Positions 1-6,925 are shown, numbered from the stretch's first letter. The stretch is 12,825 bases of DNA from DATLNF01 sp035536235 (GCA_035536235.1 DATLOQ010000090.1:1-12825), one strand, 5' to 3'. The notes: generated from the letters alone by a model not told the origin. A program made the numbers and translations.

Positions 1-173
1 GCGGTCGACTTCGTGGGGTCGGCTTCGTCGAGCCGCAGGGTGCCGGTGAAGTCAGTGAACCGACCTCGCACCTTTGACACCATGGCGTGGCGAACGACGA
101 AGTCGATGCTGGAGTGGGTGGGGTCGATCGCCCAGGTACCAGTGCGGTCGAGGGTCTCGGTGGCAGTGGTCAT
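1..173 (-). CDS. YceI-family protein, N-terminal part (cut by window edge)
   Basis: Reading the minus strand from ATG at 173-171 gives 57 codons before the window ends. The start reads MTTATETLDRTGTWAIDPTH, followed by a region with SSIDFVVRHAMVSKVRGRF and then a DFTGTLRLDE stretch. The W-x-IDP-x-HS-x-I-x-F-x-VRH-x-M-V-x-K-VRG-x-F pattern is the opening of YceI-family lipocalin-like beta-barrels, which bind polyisoprenoid-type lipids; the physiological role in actinobacteria is poorly defined. No signal peptide is visible, so this is probably a cytoplasmic form. The start is supported by GGAAGG at 186-181 on the minus strand, 7 bases before ATG. The gene diverges from a MarR regulator across an 86-base gap holding two similar palindromes, so MarR control is likely. 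Family call is strong; the missing C-terminus cannot be judged. Confidence 0.88.
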   Translation of the reverse strand, partial: MTTATETLDRTGTWAIDPTHSSIDFVVRHAMVSKVRGRFTDFTGTLRLDEADPTKST

Positions 174-193
174 GGTCTCGCCTTCCGGTTGGG

Positions 194-215
194 GGTTGTT
201 GCATACGCAACTACC
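194..215. promoter_or_regulatory. Putative MarR operator O1 (yceI-proximal palindrome)
   Basis: GTTGC (198-202) and GCAAC (207-211) are perfect 5-bp arms around a 4-base spacer ATAC. Outside one mismatched pair (197/212), GGT (194-196) pairs with ACC (213-215), extending the symmetry. It lies 21 bases upstream of the yceI ATG, where a bound dimer could block the yceI promoter. MarR dimers typically bind palindromes of about 16-20 bp in divergent gaps like this one; assignment to the adjacent MarR is inference. Confidence 0.6.
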
Positions 216-233
216 TGGGAGTTGCCCTTATTC

Positions 234-247
234 CTTGCCACTGCAAG
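234..247. promoter_or_regulatory. Putative MarR operator O2 (marR-proximal palindrome)
   Basis: CTTGC (234-238) and GCAAG (243-247) are perfect 5-bp arms around the 4-base spacer CACT, the same TTGC-N4-GCAA architecture as O1. Its right arm directly abuts the -10-like TAATGT of the MarR gene, so a bound dimer would cover the -10/-35 spacer and could repress marR itself. A third TTGC half-site lies between them at 222-225 (AGTTGC 220-225 also pairs with GCAACT 207-212). Centres of O1 and O2 are 36 bp apart. Confidence 0.55.
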
Positions 248-259
248 TAATGTGGAGCG
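248..259 (+). promoter_or_regulatory. Candidate leaderless promoter -10 of the MarR gene
   Basis: TAATGT at 248-253 fits the actinobacterial TANNNT -10 pattern and is followed by 6 bases and then GTG at 260, which would place the transcription start on the start codon. The GGAG at 254-257 is only 2 bases from GTG, too close for a normal Shine-Dalgarno, which favours leaderless initiation. No convincing -35 is visible at 17-18 bases. Confidence 0.5.
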
Positions 260-721
260 GTGGCCACCCTGCCTCCAGCGTCCTCGGCGCGGCTCTCTGA
301 TCTGGAGCTCGCCGCGTGGACCGGCTTTCTGCGAGCGCACAGCACGGTGACCCGGCGGCTCGATCGTGAGCTCGAAGCGGAGTGCGACCTGTCCCTGGCG
401 GAGTACGACGTCTTGGTCACCCTGGCCCGCGCGCCCGGGCGCCGCCTGCGGATGACCGATTTGGCAGACGCAGTGCTCTTGTCGCGCAGCGGTTTGACCC
501 GGCTGGTTGATCGATTGGAGAGCGCCGGCCTGGTGGCGCGGCACCCCTGCGCCAGCGACGCGCGGGTCTCCTATGTCGGGCTAGCGCCGGAGGGGATGAC
601 CCTGCTCCGGCGGGCGTCGGTCGTCCACCTGCGCGGCGTGCGGCGCCAGGTGACTGACAAGCTGACCGAGGCGCAGCAGCAGGCGCTCCGGGATTTGACG
701 ACGCTGCTGCTCGCTGAGTAG
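260..721 (+). CDS. MarR-family transcriptional regulator
   Basis: The 153-aa product has the length and layout of MarR winged-helix dimers. The N-terminal helix (about residues 13-40) should form part of the dimer interface. The wHTH spans about 45-110, with the recognition-helix region SRSGLTRLVDRLESAGLV at 75-92 and the wing around RHPCASDARVSYVGL (94-108), including the family-typical D100-x-R102. The C-terminal helices (about 112-152) complete the dimerisation region. Two cysteines (C42, C97) are present; C97 sits in the wing, so redox sensing is conceivable but unproven. GTG at 260 was chosen because it follows a TANNNT hexamer by 6 bases and no better start lies upstream. The likely target is the divergent yceI plus its own gene through the two TTGC-N4-GCAA palindromes. 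It converges on the PilB-like gene with a 20-base gap. The ligand cannot be inferred. Confidence 0.92.
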   Translation: MATLPPASSARLSDLELAAWTGFLRAHSTVTRRLDRELEAECDLSLAEYDVLVTLARAPGRRLRMTDLADAVLLSRSGLTRLVDRLESAGLVARHPCASDARVSYVGLAPEGMTLLRRASVVHLRGVRRQVTDKLTEAQQQALRDLTTLLLAE

Positions 722-722
722 C

Positions 723-759
723 GACTTAGCTGAGCAGAGACTTAGCTGAGCAGAGACTT
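723..759. repeat. 16-bp tandem duplication over the 3' end of the PilB-like gene
   Basis: GACTTAGCTGAGCAGA occurs at 723-738 and again at 739-754, followed by a partial third copy GACTT (755-759). On the minus strand the unit encodes the final Leu-Leu-Ser plus TAA of the PilB-like protein; the second copy lies just past the stop and fills most of the 20-base gap to the MarR stop codon. It looks like a recent microduplication that leaves the protein unchanged. Confidence 0.9.
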
Positions 760-3519
760 GGAGAGCAAGGCGTCGACCCTGTTGGCGAGCTCGGCAGGAT
801 CGATCGGCTTGGACATGACGTCGTCGACTCCGGCGTGGCGTGCCTCTTCGAGCATGGCAGCGTTCTTCGAGCCGGTGATCACCAGCAACGGCAGGAGGTT
901 CGTCCGGGCGTCAGCACGGAGGAGCCGGATCAGCTCGACGCCGTTGAGATCAGGCAGATGCAGGTCCAGCACCACCGCATCGACATCTTCCAGGGCGCAC
1001 AGCCGCAGCGCCTCCTCCGCTGTCCGAGCAGAGCTCACCTCGGCCACACCGGTGAGCGCGGCGGTGACCAGGGCACACATCAGCTTGTCGGCGTCACAGA
1101 CCACGACTCTCGGGATCGGGCGATCCTCATCCGCTGCGACGTCCGGGTCGTGACCGCTCGCACCGGCCAGCTCCGCCTCCATGGCTTCGAGCACCGCCGC
1201 CTCCACCGGCAAGACGTCGGCTGGCGGCTCGATCGGGCCCACCTCGATCGGGCCCACCTCGGCCGGCTCCTCAGCAGCTGGCTCGGAGTCGAGCTCTTCG
1301 TCCGAGTCGACGAGTGCAGGAGGCGGCACCGCTAGGTCCGCATCAGACACCGCATCGTCGTCGAGCGCATGTCCATCTGCAGCTAGGTCCATCGCGACGT
1401 CGTCATCAGGCTGGGGCTCCGCAACGGTCTCGGCCTCGCCGGCGTCACTGTCCGGCGCAACGTCCCCCACGTCTGTCGAGCTTGCCGAGTCTGCGACGCG
1501 CGCCACCTCTGCCACATCGCCCGCGTCGTCCGCTTGCTCACCCAGCTCTGCGGTGTCGGGCACCTCGGCGAAATCGCTGTCCGCCGAGGTGGCGTCGGCC
1601 GACTCAGTCGCCGCGCGGCACCAAGGGCAGTGTCGCCACTCCGACTCCAGTCGGGCGGCGCAGGTCCGACAGCTCAAGCTGTTCACTGCGTGGGCGCAGT
1701 AGGGGCAGTAGGTCATGCCGTCGTCCAGCACCCGCTGGCATCCGCTGCATCGGGTTACCGCAATCGCGTCGACCTGGGTGACCCGAATCACCTCCTCCAG
1801 GGTCGTCTCCCCGCGGAGAGCCTTCGCGACGCCATCAGCGCGCAGCGACGCCGACCCGGAGGCGCGGGCCACCGCCCGGATGGCGGTCTCGGTGGGGGTC
1901 GCGGTGAGCACGGAGCGCATCCGCGCATCGACGGGCATGACCTCGAAGATGGCCATCCGGCCGAGATAGCCAGTGTGGCCACAGTGGTCACAACCAGAGC
2001 CACGCCGTACGTCGTGTCCGACGAGGTCCTCCTCGACGAGTCCGAGGATGTCCAGCGTGCTCGGACTGGGGCTGTACGGCGCAGCACAGCTCGCACATGG
2101 CACCCGCACCAGGCGCTGCGCGACCACGAGGGCGAGCGAGGACGCGATGAGGAAGGGCTCGACCCCCATGTCGACGAGCCGGGTGAGCGCACTCGCTGCG
2201 TCGTTGGTGTGCAGAGTCGTGAAGACCAGGTGTCCGGTCAGCGAGGCGCGCAGGGCCAGCTCCGCAGTCTCGGAGTCGCGGACCTCTCCGACGAGGATGA
2301 CGTCGGGGTCTTGGCGCAGGATCGCTCGCAGTCCCGCGGCGAACGTGACGCCGGCGCGCTCATGCACCTGCACCTGGTTGATGCCCGGCAGCGCCATCTC
2401 GACCGGGTCCTCGAGGGTGACCAGGTTGCGGTCCGGCGTGCGCAGCTGGCACACCGCGGAGTAGAGGGTGGACGTCTTGCCGGAGCCGGTCGGTCCCGTG
2501 ATCAGGATCAGGCCCTGAGGCGACACCAGCGTCTGCAGGAAGATCTCCATGTGCTGGGGGGTGAGACCGATCCGCGCGAGCGGCACCACTCCCTCGTTGC
2601 GAGAGAGGAGCCGGACGACGACCTTCTCCCCGTGCATGGTCGGCAACGTGGACACCCGGGCGTCCACGGTCTGACCATCGACGTTGATGCGGGTGCGACC
2701 GTCTTGTGGGCGTCGTCGCTCAGCGATGTCGAGCCCGGAGATGATCTTGACGCGGCTGGTCAGAGCGTTCATCGCGGCGCGCGGCACCATCATGACGTCG
2801 CGCAGCAGCCCGTCGACGCGGTAGCGGATCCGAAGCCCCTGACGCTCAGGCTCGAGGTGGATGTCGCTGGCCAAGGCTCGTGCGGCATCGCTGAGGATGT
2901 CGCCTACAAGGCGGACCACGGGAGCGTCGTCGACGGAGGAGGAGTCGTCCTGGCTGTCTGCTTCCGGCGGGCCCTCGTGCTCTTCGAAGGCTCCGACGTC
3001 GGCGGCGCCCTCACCGAGGCTCCACACCCGGGTGATGTGGTTGCGGATGGCCGTCTCGGTGGCCACGACGATCTTGATGGAGCGCACCCGGGTGTAGACC
3101 CGGACGTCGTCGAGGGCGACCACGTCCGTCGGATCGCTCATGGCGAGCGTGAGCTGGTCGTCGGTCACGTCGATCGCCAGGACCTGGTAGCGCTCCGCGA
3201 CGGCGCGGGGCAGCAGCCGGGCCGCAATCGGCGAGACGAGGGAGTTGGCCAGGTCAACCATGGGCAAATCGAGCACCCGGGCCAGGCTCACCGCGATGTC
3301 GCGCTCGGTGATGAGCCCCCGGCCGACGAGGATCTCCCCGATCCGCTGCCGGTCGCTGCCCGACTGTGTTGCCTGGATGCCGATGCACTCACGCAGGGTT
3401 GGCTCATCGACGAGCCCCGACTCGACGAGGATCTCGCCGAGCCGCCGTCGCCGCCGATCGCCGGTACGGCGTTCAGGCATGCCGCCGGGAAGCCCCCCCG
3501 GGGAGCGCAAGTCCGTCAC
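742..3519 (-). CDS. GspE/PilB-type assembly ATPase with MshEN-like, double zinc-ribbon and CheY-like receiver domains
   Basis: The 925-aa product belongs to the hexameric ATPases that drive type IV pilus or type II secretion assembly at the inner face of the membrane. Residues about 26-165 form an MshEN/GspE-N-like region with two RLGEILVxxG-type motifs (R26-Q49 and R59-V82). The ATPase has Walker A GPTGSGKT (342-349, K348), Asp box LEDPVE (E370, D371), Walker B with E412, His box TGHLVFTTLHTND (H430, H437), and the family zinc site C475/C478/C510/C513. Four more CxxC pairs follow (C591/C594, C605/C608, C617/C620, C631/C634), as in a double zinc ribbon. An acidic Ala/Asp/Glu-rich linker (about 636-800) leads to a receiver (803-925) with acidic pair D809/D811, phospho-acceptor D852, T882 and K904, all intact. 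Typical PilB is about 550-580 aa, so roughly 350 residues are extra. GTG 3519 is preferred because GATAGT lies 6 bases upstream; ATG at 3480 (residue 14) is an alternative. No pilC, pilT, pilM or pilin gene is in the window. Confidence 0.93.
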   Translation of the reverse strand: MTDLRSPGGLPGGMPERRTGDRRRRRLGEILVESGLVDEPTLRECIGIQATQSGSDRQRIGEILVGRGLITERDIAVSLARVLDLPMVDLANSLVSPIAARLLPRAVAERYQVLAIDVTDDQLTLAMSDPTDVVALDDVRVYTRVRSIKIVVATETAIRNHITRVWSLGEGAADVGAFEEHEGPPEADSQDDSSSVDDAPVVRLVGDILSDAARALASDIHLEPERQGLRIRYRVDGLLRDVMMVPRAAMNALTSRVKIISGLDIAERRRPQDGRTRINVDGQTVDARVSTLPTMHGEKVVVRLLSRNEGVVPLARIGLTPQHMEIFLQTLVSPQGLILITGPTGSGKTSTLYSAVCQLRTPDRNLVTLEDPVEMALPGINQVQVHERAGVTFAAGLRAILRQDPDVILVGEVRDSETAELALRASLTGHLVFTTLHTNDAASALTRLVDMGVEPFLIASSLALVVAQRLVRVPCASCAAPYSPSPSTLDILGLVEEDLVGHDVRRGSGCDHCGHTGYLGRMAIFEVMPVDARMRSVLTATPTETAIRAVARASGSASLRADGVAKALRGETTLEEVIRVTQVDAIAVTRCSGCQRVLDDGMTYCPYCAHAVNSLSCRTCAARLESEWRHCPWCRAATESADATSADSDFAEVPDTAELGEQADDAGDVAEVARVADSASSTDVGDVAPDSDAGEAETVAEPQPDDDVAMDLAADGHALDDDAVSDADLAVPPPALVDSDEELDSEPAAEEPAEVGPIEVGPIEPPADVLPVEAAVLEAMEAELAGASGHDPDVAADEDRPIPRVVVCDADKLMCALVTAALTGVAEVSSARTAEEALRLCALEDVDAVVLDLHLPDLNGVELIRLLRADARTNLLPLLVITGSKNAAMLEEARHAGVDDVMSKPIDPAELANRVDALLSKSLLS
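1228..1257. repeat. In-frame 15-bp tandem duplication in the acidic linker
   Basis: CTCGATCGGGCCCAC occurs twice in direct succession (1228-1242 and 1243-1257). On the coding strand it produces VGPIE-VGPIE at residues 755-764 of the PilB-like protein, in the low-complexity linker before the receiver. It keeps the frame, as expected in a length-tolerant linker. Confidence 0.9.
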
Positions 3520-3531
3520 CTCGTCACTATC
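3520..3531 (-). promoter_or_regulatory. Candidate leaderless promoter -10 of the PilB-like gene
   Basis: On the minus strand GATAGT (3531-3526) is followed by the 6 bases GACGAG and then GTG at 3519. It differs from TANNNT only at the first position. No Shine-Dalgarno is seen before GTG. The rest of the gap to the divergent gene (3532-3687) shows a small hairpin, CCCGC 3586-3590 with GCGGG 3597-3601, and no other feature that I can support. Confidence 0.4.
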
Positions 3532-3687
3532 GGCTCAGACCGGCCGTGGCTGTATGACTGGCCGCCCACTTGAGGGTTGGCCCATCCCGCACGGTGGCGG
3601 GGTCGAACGTGTGATGCCGAATCTCGCTGCCCCCCCACAGACTGCTCACGCACGGCTCGACCACGACTCGCGCATCCACCATCACGA

Positions 3688-3695
3688 CGGAGATG
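3688..3695 (+). promoter_or_regulatory. Ribosome binding site deciding the start at 3702
   Basis: GGAGATGA (3688-3695) matches the anti-Shine-Dalgarno complement GGAGGTGA at 7 of 8 bases and lies 6 bases before ATG 3702. The ATG at 3693 lies inside this site and is too close to use it, so 3702 is the more likely start. Confidence 0.7.
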
Positions 3696-3701
3696 AGCAC
3701 C

Positions 3702-4952
3702 ATGGGACGTCGGAGGACGCTGGGCGGCGTGCTGGCCGCCGTGCTCTTTGCCGTGCCGGGCTCCGGATCCGCCCAGCCGCCGCGCCGCGAGGTCAGTGGG
3801 CGAGTCCTGACTGCCGAAGGGTCACCGGCCACGGGCGTCGAAGTGCGGCTGGCGCTGAACCCCCAGAGCGCACTCACCCCGCTCGGGCTGGTCGACACGC
3901 CGACGGCCTTCGGCGCCGCATGCTCGCCCGGCCCGAGCTCCCGGTGCGGGCCGACGGTGCTGACCCGGACTGATTCGGCCGGTCGGTTCACTGCCCGGCT
4001 CGACAGCGTCGACGGCGGTGATGACCTCGACGACCTGGCGGTGATCGCCGAGCTGGGGGAGGGCCGCTTGGTGGCGCTGCGGACCCGCGCGTCGTTCGGC
4101 GTACGCCGGGCGCTCCCGGACCTGCGCGAGTGGTCAGCGGGCGTGCGCCCCATCCCGGCCAGAGGTGGCAACACTGCTCCGGCGGACGACCAGCTCGCGG
4201 TGGGGTGGCTCCCGCTGCCGAAGGAGTCCGGACGAGGGGGCAACTACACGGTGCTGTTCTCGGACAGCTCTGGTGAGGTGTGGACCTTCCCCGACAAGGC
4301 GCCGGGGCTCATCGTCGATCCTCGGCTGCTCGAGGACATCGACGGTCAGGTTCGCGTGGACGCCGAGGCCTCGGAGGTCTACGACGGCGACCAGGTGGAC
4401 TTCTTCTACCGGTCCGCGCCGGTCCGCCACACCGGGGTCCGCGGGGCTCCGCCGAGTCGCGGCGGCACGTGCGTGCCGGCGAGTGGGCCATGCCGCCTCG
4501 CTGACGGCCGAGCAGTGCCGCACACCGGTGATCCCAGGACGGTCCTGGCCCTGCCGACCGCTGTGGACGTGACCCTGGTGACAGCTCGGGGCTGTCCGAC
4601 ACCGTGCCAGCTGGAGCTCTCGACCGATGGGGTGAGCTGGGAGATCGTCGGCCGCGAGTTCGTGCCGCTGGCTGCAGTAACGGTGGACCCGCCGGTCCGC
4701 GCCCGCTTCGTCCGAGCCACCTTCGGCGGCACGGCGGACCTGCTGCGCGCCCCAGCCGAGCTCTCCGTCTGGGGCACCGCAGCGCCGGCGGAGGCGACCG
4801 ACCGACCGGCGGAGCCGGCCGATCCAGCATCGTCGGCATTCGCCGATGCGCGCGACGCCGCGAGCAACGCCGTACCCGTGCTGGCTGTCCTCCTCCTGGT
4901 CGGACTGCTCGCACTCCGCTCTCGACGACGCCGCGGACGCGTTCAGCAGTGA
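3702..4952 (+). CDS. Secreted, C-terminally membrane-anchored protein with discoidin-like domain
   Basis: The 416-aa product is not a named protein that I recognise. Residues 1-24 form a signal peptide (MGRRR, then a hydrophobic stretch, SGSA|QPP). Residues about 29-100 (VSGRVLTAEGSPATGVEVRL ... TRTDSAGRFTARL) resemble a carboxypeptidase-regulatory-like beta-sandwich with an inserted loop carrying C74 and C82. Residues about 200-358 resemble an F5/8 type C (discoidin) fold, clearest at CQLELSTDGVSWEIVG (302-317), ARFVRATF (334-341) and the closing AELSVWG (352-358); C257/C264 and C298/C302 may form disulfides. A Pro/Ala/Glu spacer leads to one membrane helix (about 390-406) and a basic tail RSRRRRGRVQQ. 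This topology places the protein outside the membrane with a short cytoplasmic tail, suggesting glycan binding, adhesion or wall association. It diverges from the PilB-like ATPase across 182 bases and converges with the DUF1003 gene with only 4 bases between the stops. Confidence 0.8.
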   Translation: MGRRRTLGGVLAAVLFAVPGSGSAQPPRREVSGRVLTAEGSPATGVEVRLALNPQSALTPLGLVDTPTAFGAACSPGPSSRCGPTVLTRTDSAGRFTARLDSVDGGDDLDDLAVIAELGEGRLVALRTRASFGVRRALPDLREWSAGVRPIPARGGNTAPADDQLAVGWLPLPKESGRGGNYTVLFSDSSGEVWTFPDKAPGLIVDPRLLEDIDGQVRVDAEASEVYDGDQVDFFYRSAPVRHTGVRGAPPSRGGTCVPASGPCRLADGRAVPHTGDPRTVLALPTAVDVTLVTARGCPTPCQLELSTDGVSWEIVGREFVPLAAVTVDPPVRARFVRATFGGTADLLRAPAELSVWGTAAPAEATDRPAEPADPASSAFADARDAASNAVPVLAVLLLVGLLALRSRRRRGRVQQ

Positions 4953-4956
4953 CGGA

Positions 4957-5649
4957 TCACTGGCTGTAAGGCTGGTCCTCGATCGGCGCCGGGAAGGGCG
5001 TCGGCGCCGGCCCGGACTGCGGCTGCTCGGCTGCTGGATCGTCAAGGCTGGGGGTGGCTGTCGCCGCCGCCGAGCCGCTGCTGGCTGCCGGGGGAGCCGG
5101 GTCGGTGTCCGAGGTCGAGCTGCGGTCTCGCCGCTTCGCCTTGCCCTTCGCCTTCCCGGGAGCCGGCCCCTGCAGGTCGTGGACTACGCGGCCGAGCTCG
5201 CTGCGGATGAAGTCGCGCGTGGCGACGTCGCCGATCGAGAGACGGATCGAGGCGACCTCGCGGGTGAGGTAGTCGGTGTCGGCGAGCGCACGGGCGTACT
5301 GGCTGCGGTCCTCCTCGAGGTTGACTCGGTCCCGGTCGGCCTGTCGGTTCTGCGCCAGCAGGATCAACGGCGCCGCGTAGGCCGCTTGCAGCGAGAGGAC
5401 CAGCGTCAGGAAGATGAAGGGGTAGTTGTCGAAGCGGAGCTTCTCGGTGATGAAGAGGTTCCACAGCACCCAGCCGATGACGATGAAGGTCTGGATGACC
5501 AGGAATCGCGCAGTACCGATGAAGCGCGCGATGGCCTCGGAGAACCGGCCGAATGCCTCCGGGTCGTAGTGCGGCCGAGGCAGGCCGCGCCGCGGGTCGC
5601 GCGGGAGGTCGAGGCGGTCGCGGTCGTCACGCGCCATGGCTGCCCGCAT
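4957..5649 (-). CDS. DUF1003 family membrane protein
   Basis: The 230-aa product shows the DUF1003 core: a conserved helix before the membrane (FGRFSEAIARFIGTARFLV, 33-51), membrane helix 1 (about 48-67, including IGWVLWNLF), the connecting FDNYPFIFLTLVLSLQAAYA, helix 2 (about 77-98), and the family signature ILLAQNRQADRDR (96-108). A soluble helical region follows to about residue 160, then a disordered tail rich in Lys/Arg, Ser, Ala and Pro. Function is not established for this family; in actinobacteria it is often found beside MgtE-N/CBS proteins, as here. The gene overlaps the upstream MgtE-N/CBS gene by 23 bases, which points to translational coupling and co-transcription. ATG at 5637 (residue 5) is an equally plausible start with 11 bases of overlap; neither has a clear Shine-Dalgarno. 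Confidence 0.9.
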   Translation of the reverse strand: MRAAMARDDRDRLDLPRDPRRGLPRPHYDPEAFGRFSEAIARFIGTARFLVIQTFIVIGWVLWNLFITEKLRFDNYPFIFLTLVLSLQAAYAAPLILLAQNRQADRDRVNLEEDRSQYARALADTDYLTREVASIRLSIGDVATRDFIRSELGRVVHDLQGPAPGKAKGKAKRRDRSSTSDTDPAPPAASSGSAAATATPSLDDPAAEQPQSGPAPTPFPAPIEDQPYSQ

Positions 5650-6901
5650 CGTCGCGCCAGTTGGCCGGCAGCAGGTGGTCGAGGACGTCGTCCACGGTGA
5701 CCGCGCCGAGAAGTCGCTGCTCGCCGTCCACGACGGGAGCGGCTAGCAGGTTGTACGTCGCAAGGTGCTCCGCGACCGCTCTCAGCGTCGCCTCGGGCCC
5801 GAGCGGGTCGATGTCGGAGTCGACGCAGGCGCCGACGAGTGAGGACGGGATCTCGCGCAGCAGCCGCTGGATGTGGGCGATGCCCAGGAACCGGCCGGTC
5901 GGGGTGTCCGTGGGTGGACGCACGACGTAGACCTGGCTCGCCAGCGCCGGAGTCTGGTCCGGCATCCGCACCCGCGCGAGCGCGTCGGCGACTGTGGCGT
6001 GCGGGGGCAGCACGATCGGCTCGCTGGTCATGATCCCGCCAGCGGTGTTGTCGGCGTAGGCGAGCAGGCGGCGCACCGGTGCCGCCTCGTCCGGCTCCAT
6101 CAGCTCCAGCAGCCGCTCCGCGTCGTCGGGCGGCAGGTCGCCGAGGAGGTCAGCGGCGTCGTCCGGCGCCATCTCCTCCAGGACGTCGGCGGCCCGCTCG
6201 TCCTCCAGGTGCCGGAGGATCTCGATCTGGTCCTCCTCGGCCATCTCCTCGAGGACGTCGGCCAGCCGCTCGTCGTCGAGCGCGGCTGCCACCTCCGAGC
6301 GGCGCTTCTCGCTGAGGTCGTGCATGACGTTGGCGAGGTCGGCCGGCCGCATCGTCGAGTAGACCGCGAGGAGGTTGGCCGCGCCCTGATCGTCTTCGCG
6401 CAGGGAGAACCCGGTCACGTCGTACCACTCCACCTGCCGGATGTGCCCCCGGCGCCGCACCAGCCCGCTTCCGGGCTCGGCGACGGCGACCCGGTTGATC
6501 TGCCAGTCCCCGCCTCGGATCGGCTCGATGGAGCAGTCGACGACGGTGACGGTGGCGCCGGTGGCGACCAAGGTGACCTTGCGGTCGAGCAGCTCCTCCA
6601 GCACGAGCGACTCGTTGGCCCGCTTGGTGAACTGACGCATGTTGACCACCCCGGTGCGCAGCCGCACCTGCCCGGGGTCGATGGTGGTGACCCGGGTGAT
6701 CGGGACGAAGATGCGCCGCCGCCGCTGCACGTCGACGGTGAGCCCGACGACGCGGGGCGCCTCGGCTCCGATCCGCAAGGTGACCACGACGTCGCGAACC
6801 CGGCCGACCTGGTCGCCGTTGGGGTCGAAGACGGCGAGGCCGGCGAGGCGGGCGACGAAGATCCACCCGGCCCGCTGCGGGTTACCCGTGGAAGCCGTCA
6901 C
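5627..6901 (-). CDS. Soluble MgtE N-domain/CBS-domain protein with PRC-barrel-like N-terminus (no channel)
   Basis: The 424-aa product has a PRC-barrel-like N-terminal region (about 14-80: FVARLAGLAVFDPNGDQVG and RVRDVVV), a second beta-rich segment (about 100-170), an MgtE N-terminal superhelical domain with repeated LADVLEEM/AADVLEEM units (about 180-285), the linker AYADNTAGGIMTSE, and two CBS domains (about 293-350 and 356-412). True MgtE channels continue with five membrane helices; here the protein ends after the second CBS domain, so it is not itself a channel. It may sense Mg2+ or nucleotides and act on a partner, plausibly the DUF1003 protein encoded directly downstream; that is inference. 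GTG 6901 is chosen because TAGCCT lies 7 bases upstream and because homology-like sequence begins soon after. Reading further upstream gives low-complexity sequence that overlaps the divergent copper-protein gene. Confidence 0.88.
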   Translation of the reverse strand: MTASTGNPQRAGWIFVARLAGLAVFDPNGDQVGRVRDVVVTLRIGAEAPRVVGLTVDVQRRRRIFVPITRVTTIDPGQVRLRTGVVNMRQFTKRANESLVLEELLDRKVTLVATGATVTVVDCSIEPIRGGDWQINRVAVAEPGSGLVRRRGHIRQVEWYDVTGFSLREDDQGAANLLAVYSTMRPADLANVMHDLSEKRRSEVAAALDDERLADVLEEMAEEDQIEILRHLEDERAADVLEEMAPDDAADLLGDLPPDDAERLLELMEPDEAAPVRRLLAYADNTAGGIMTSEPIVLPPHATVADALARVRMPDQTPALASQVYVVRPPTDTPTGRFLGIAHIQRLLREIPSSLVGACVDSDIDPLGPEATLRAVAEHLATYNLLAAPVVDGEQRLLGAVTVDDVLDHLLPANWRDDAGSHGA

Positions 6902-6914
6902 AGGTGGGAGGCTA
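6902..6914 (-). promoter_or_regulatory. Candidate leaderless promoter -10 of the MgtE-N/CBS gene
   Basis: On the minus strand TAGCCT (6914-6909, TANNNT pattern) is followed by CCCACCT (7 bases) and GTG 6901. There is no purine-rich Shine-Dalgarno on this strand. This supports GTG 6901 over ATG 6925 as the start. Confidence 0.45.
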
Positions 6915-6925
6915 CCGCCGCACAT

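Noticed and set aside
1534..3573. 679-codon open frame on the plus strand opposite the PilB-like gene
   Set aside because: It is the complement of a gene with full ATPase, zinc and receiver motifs; long antisense frames are expected in GC-rich coding DNA, and its translation shows no domain.
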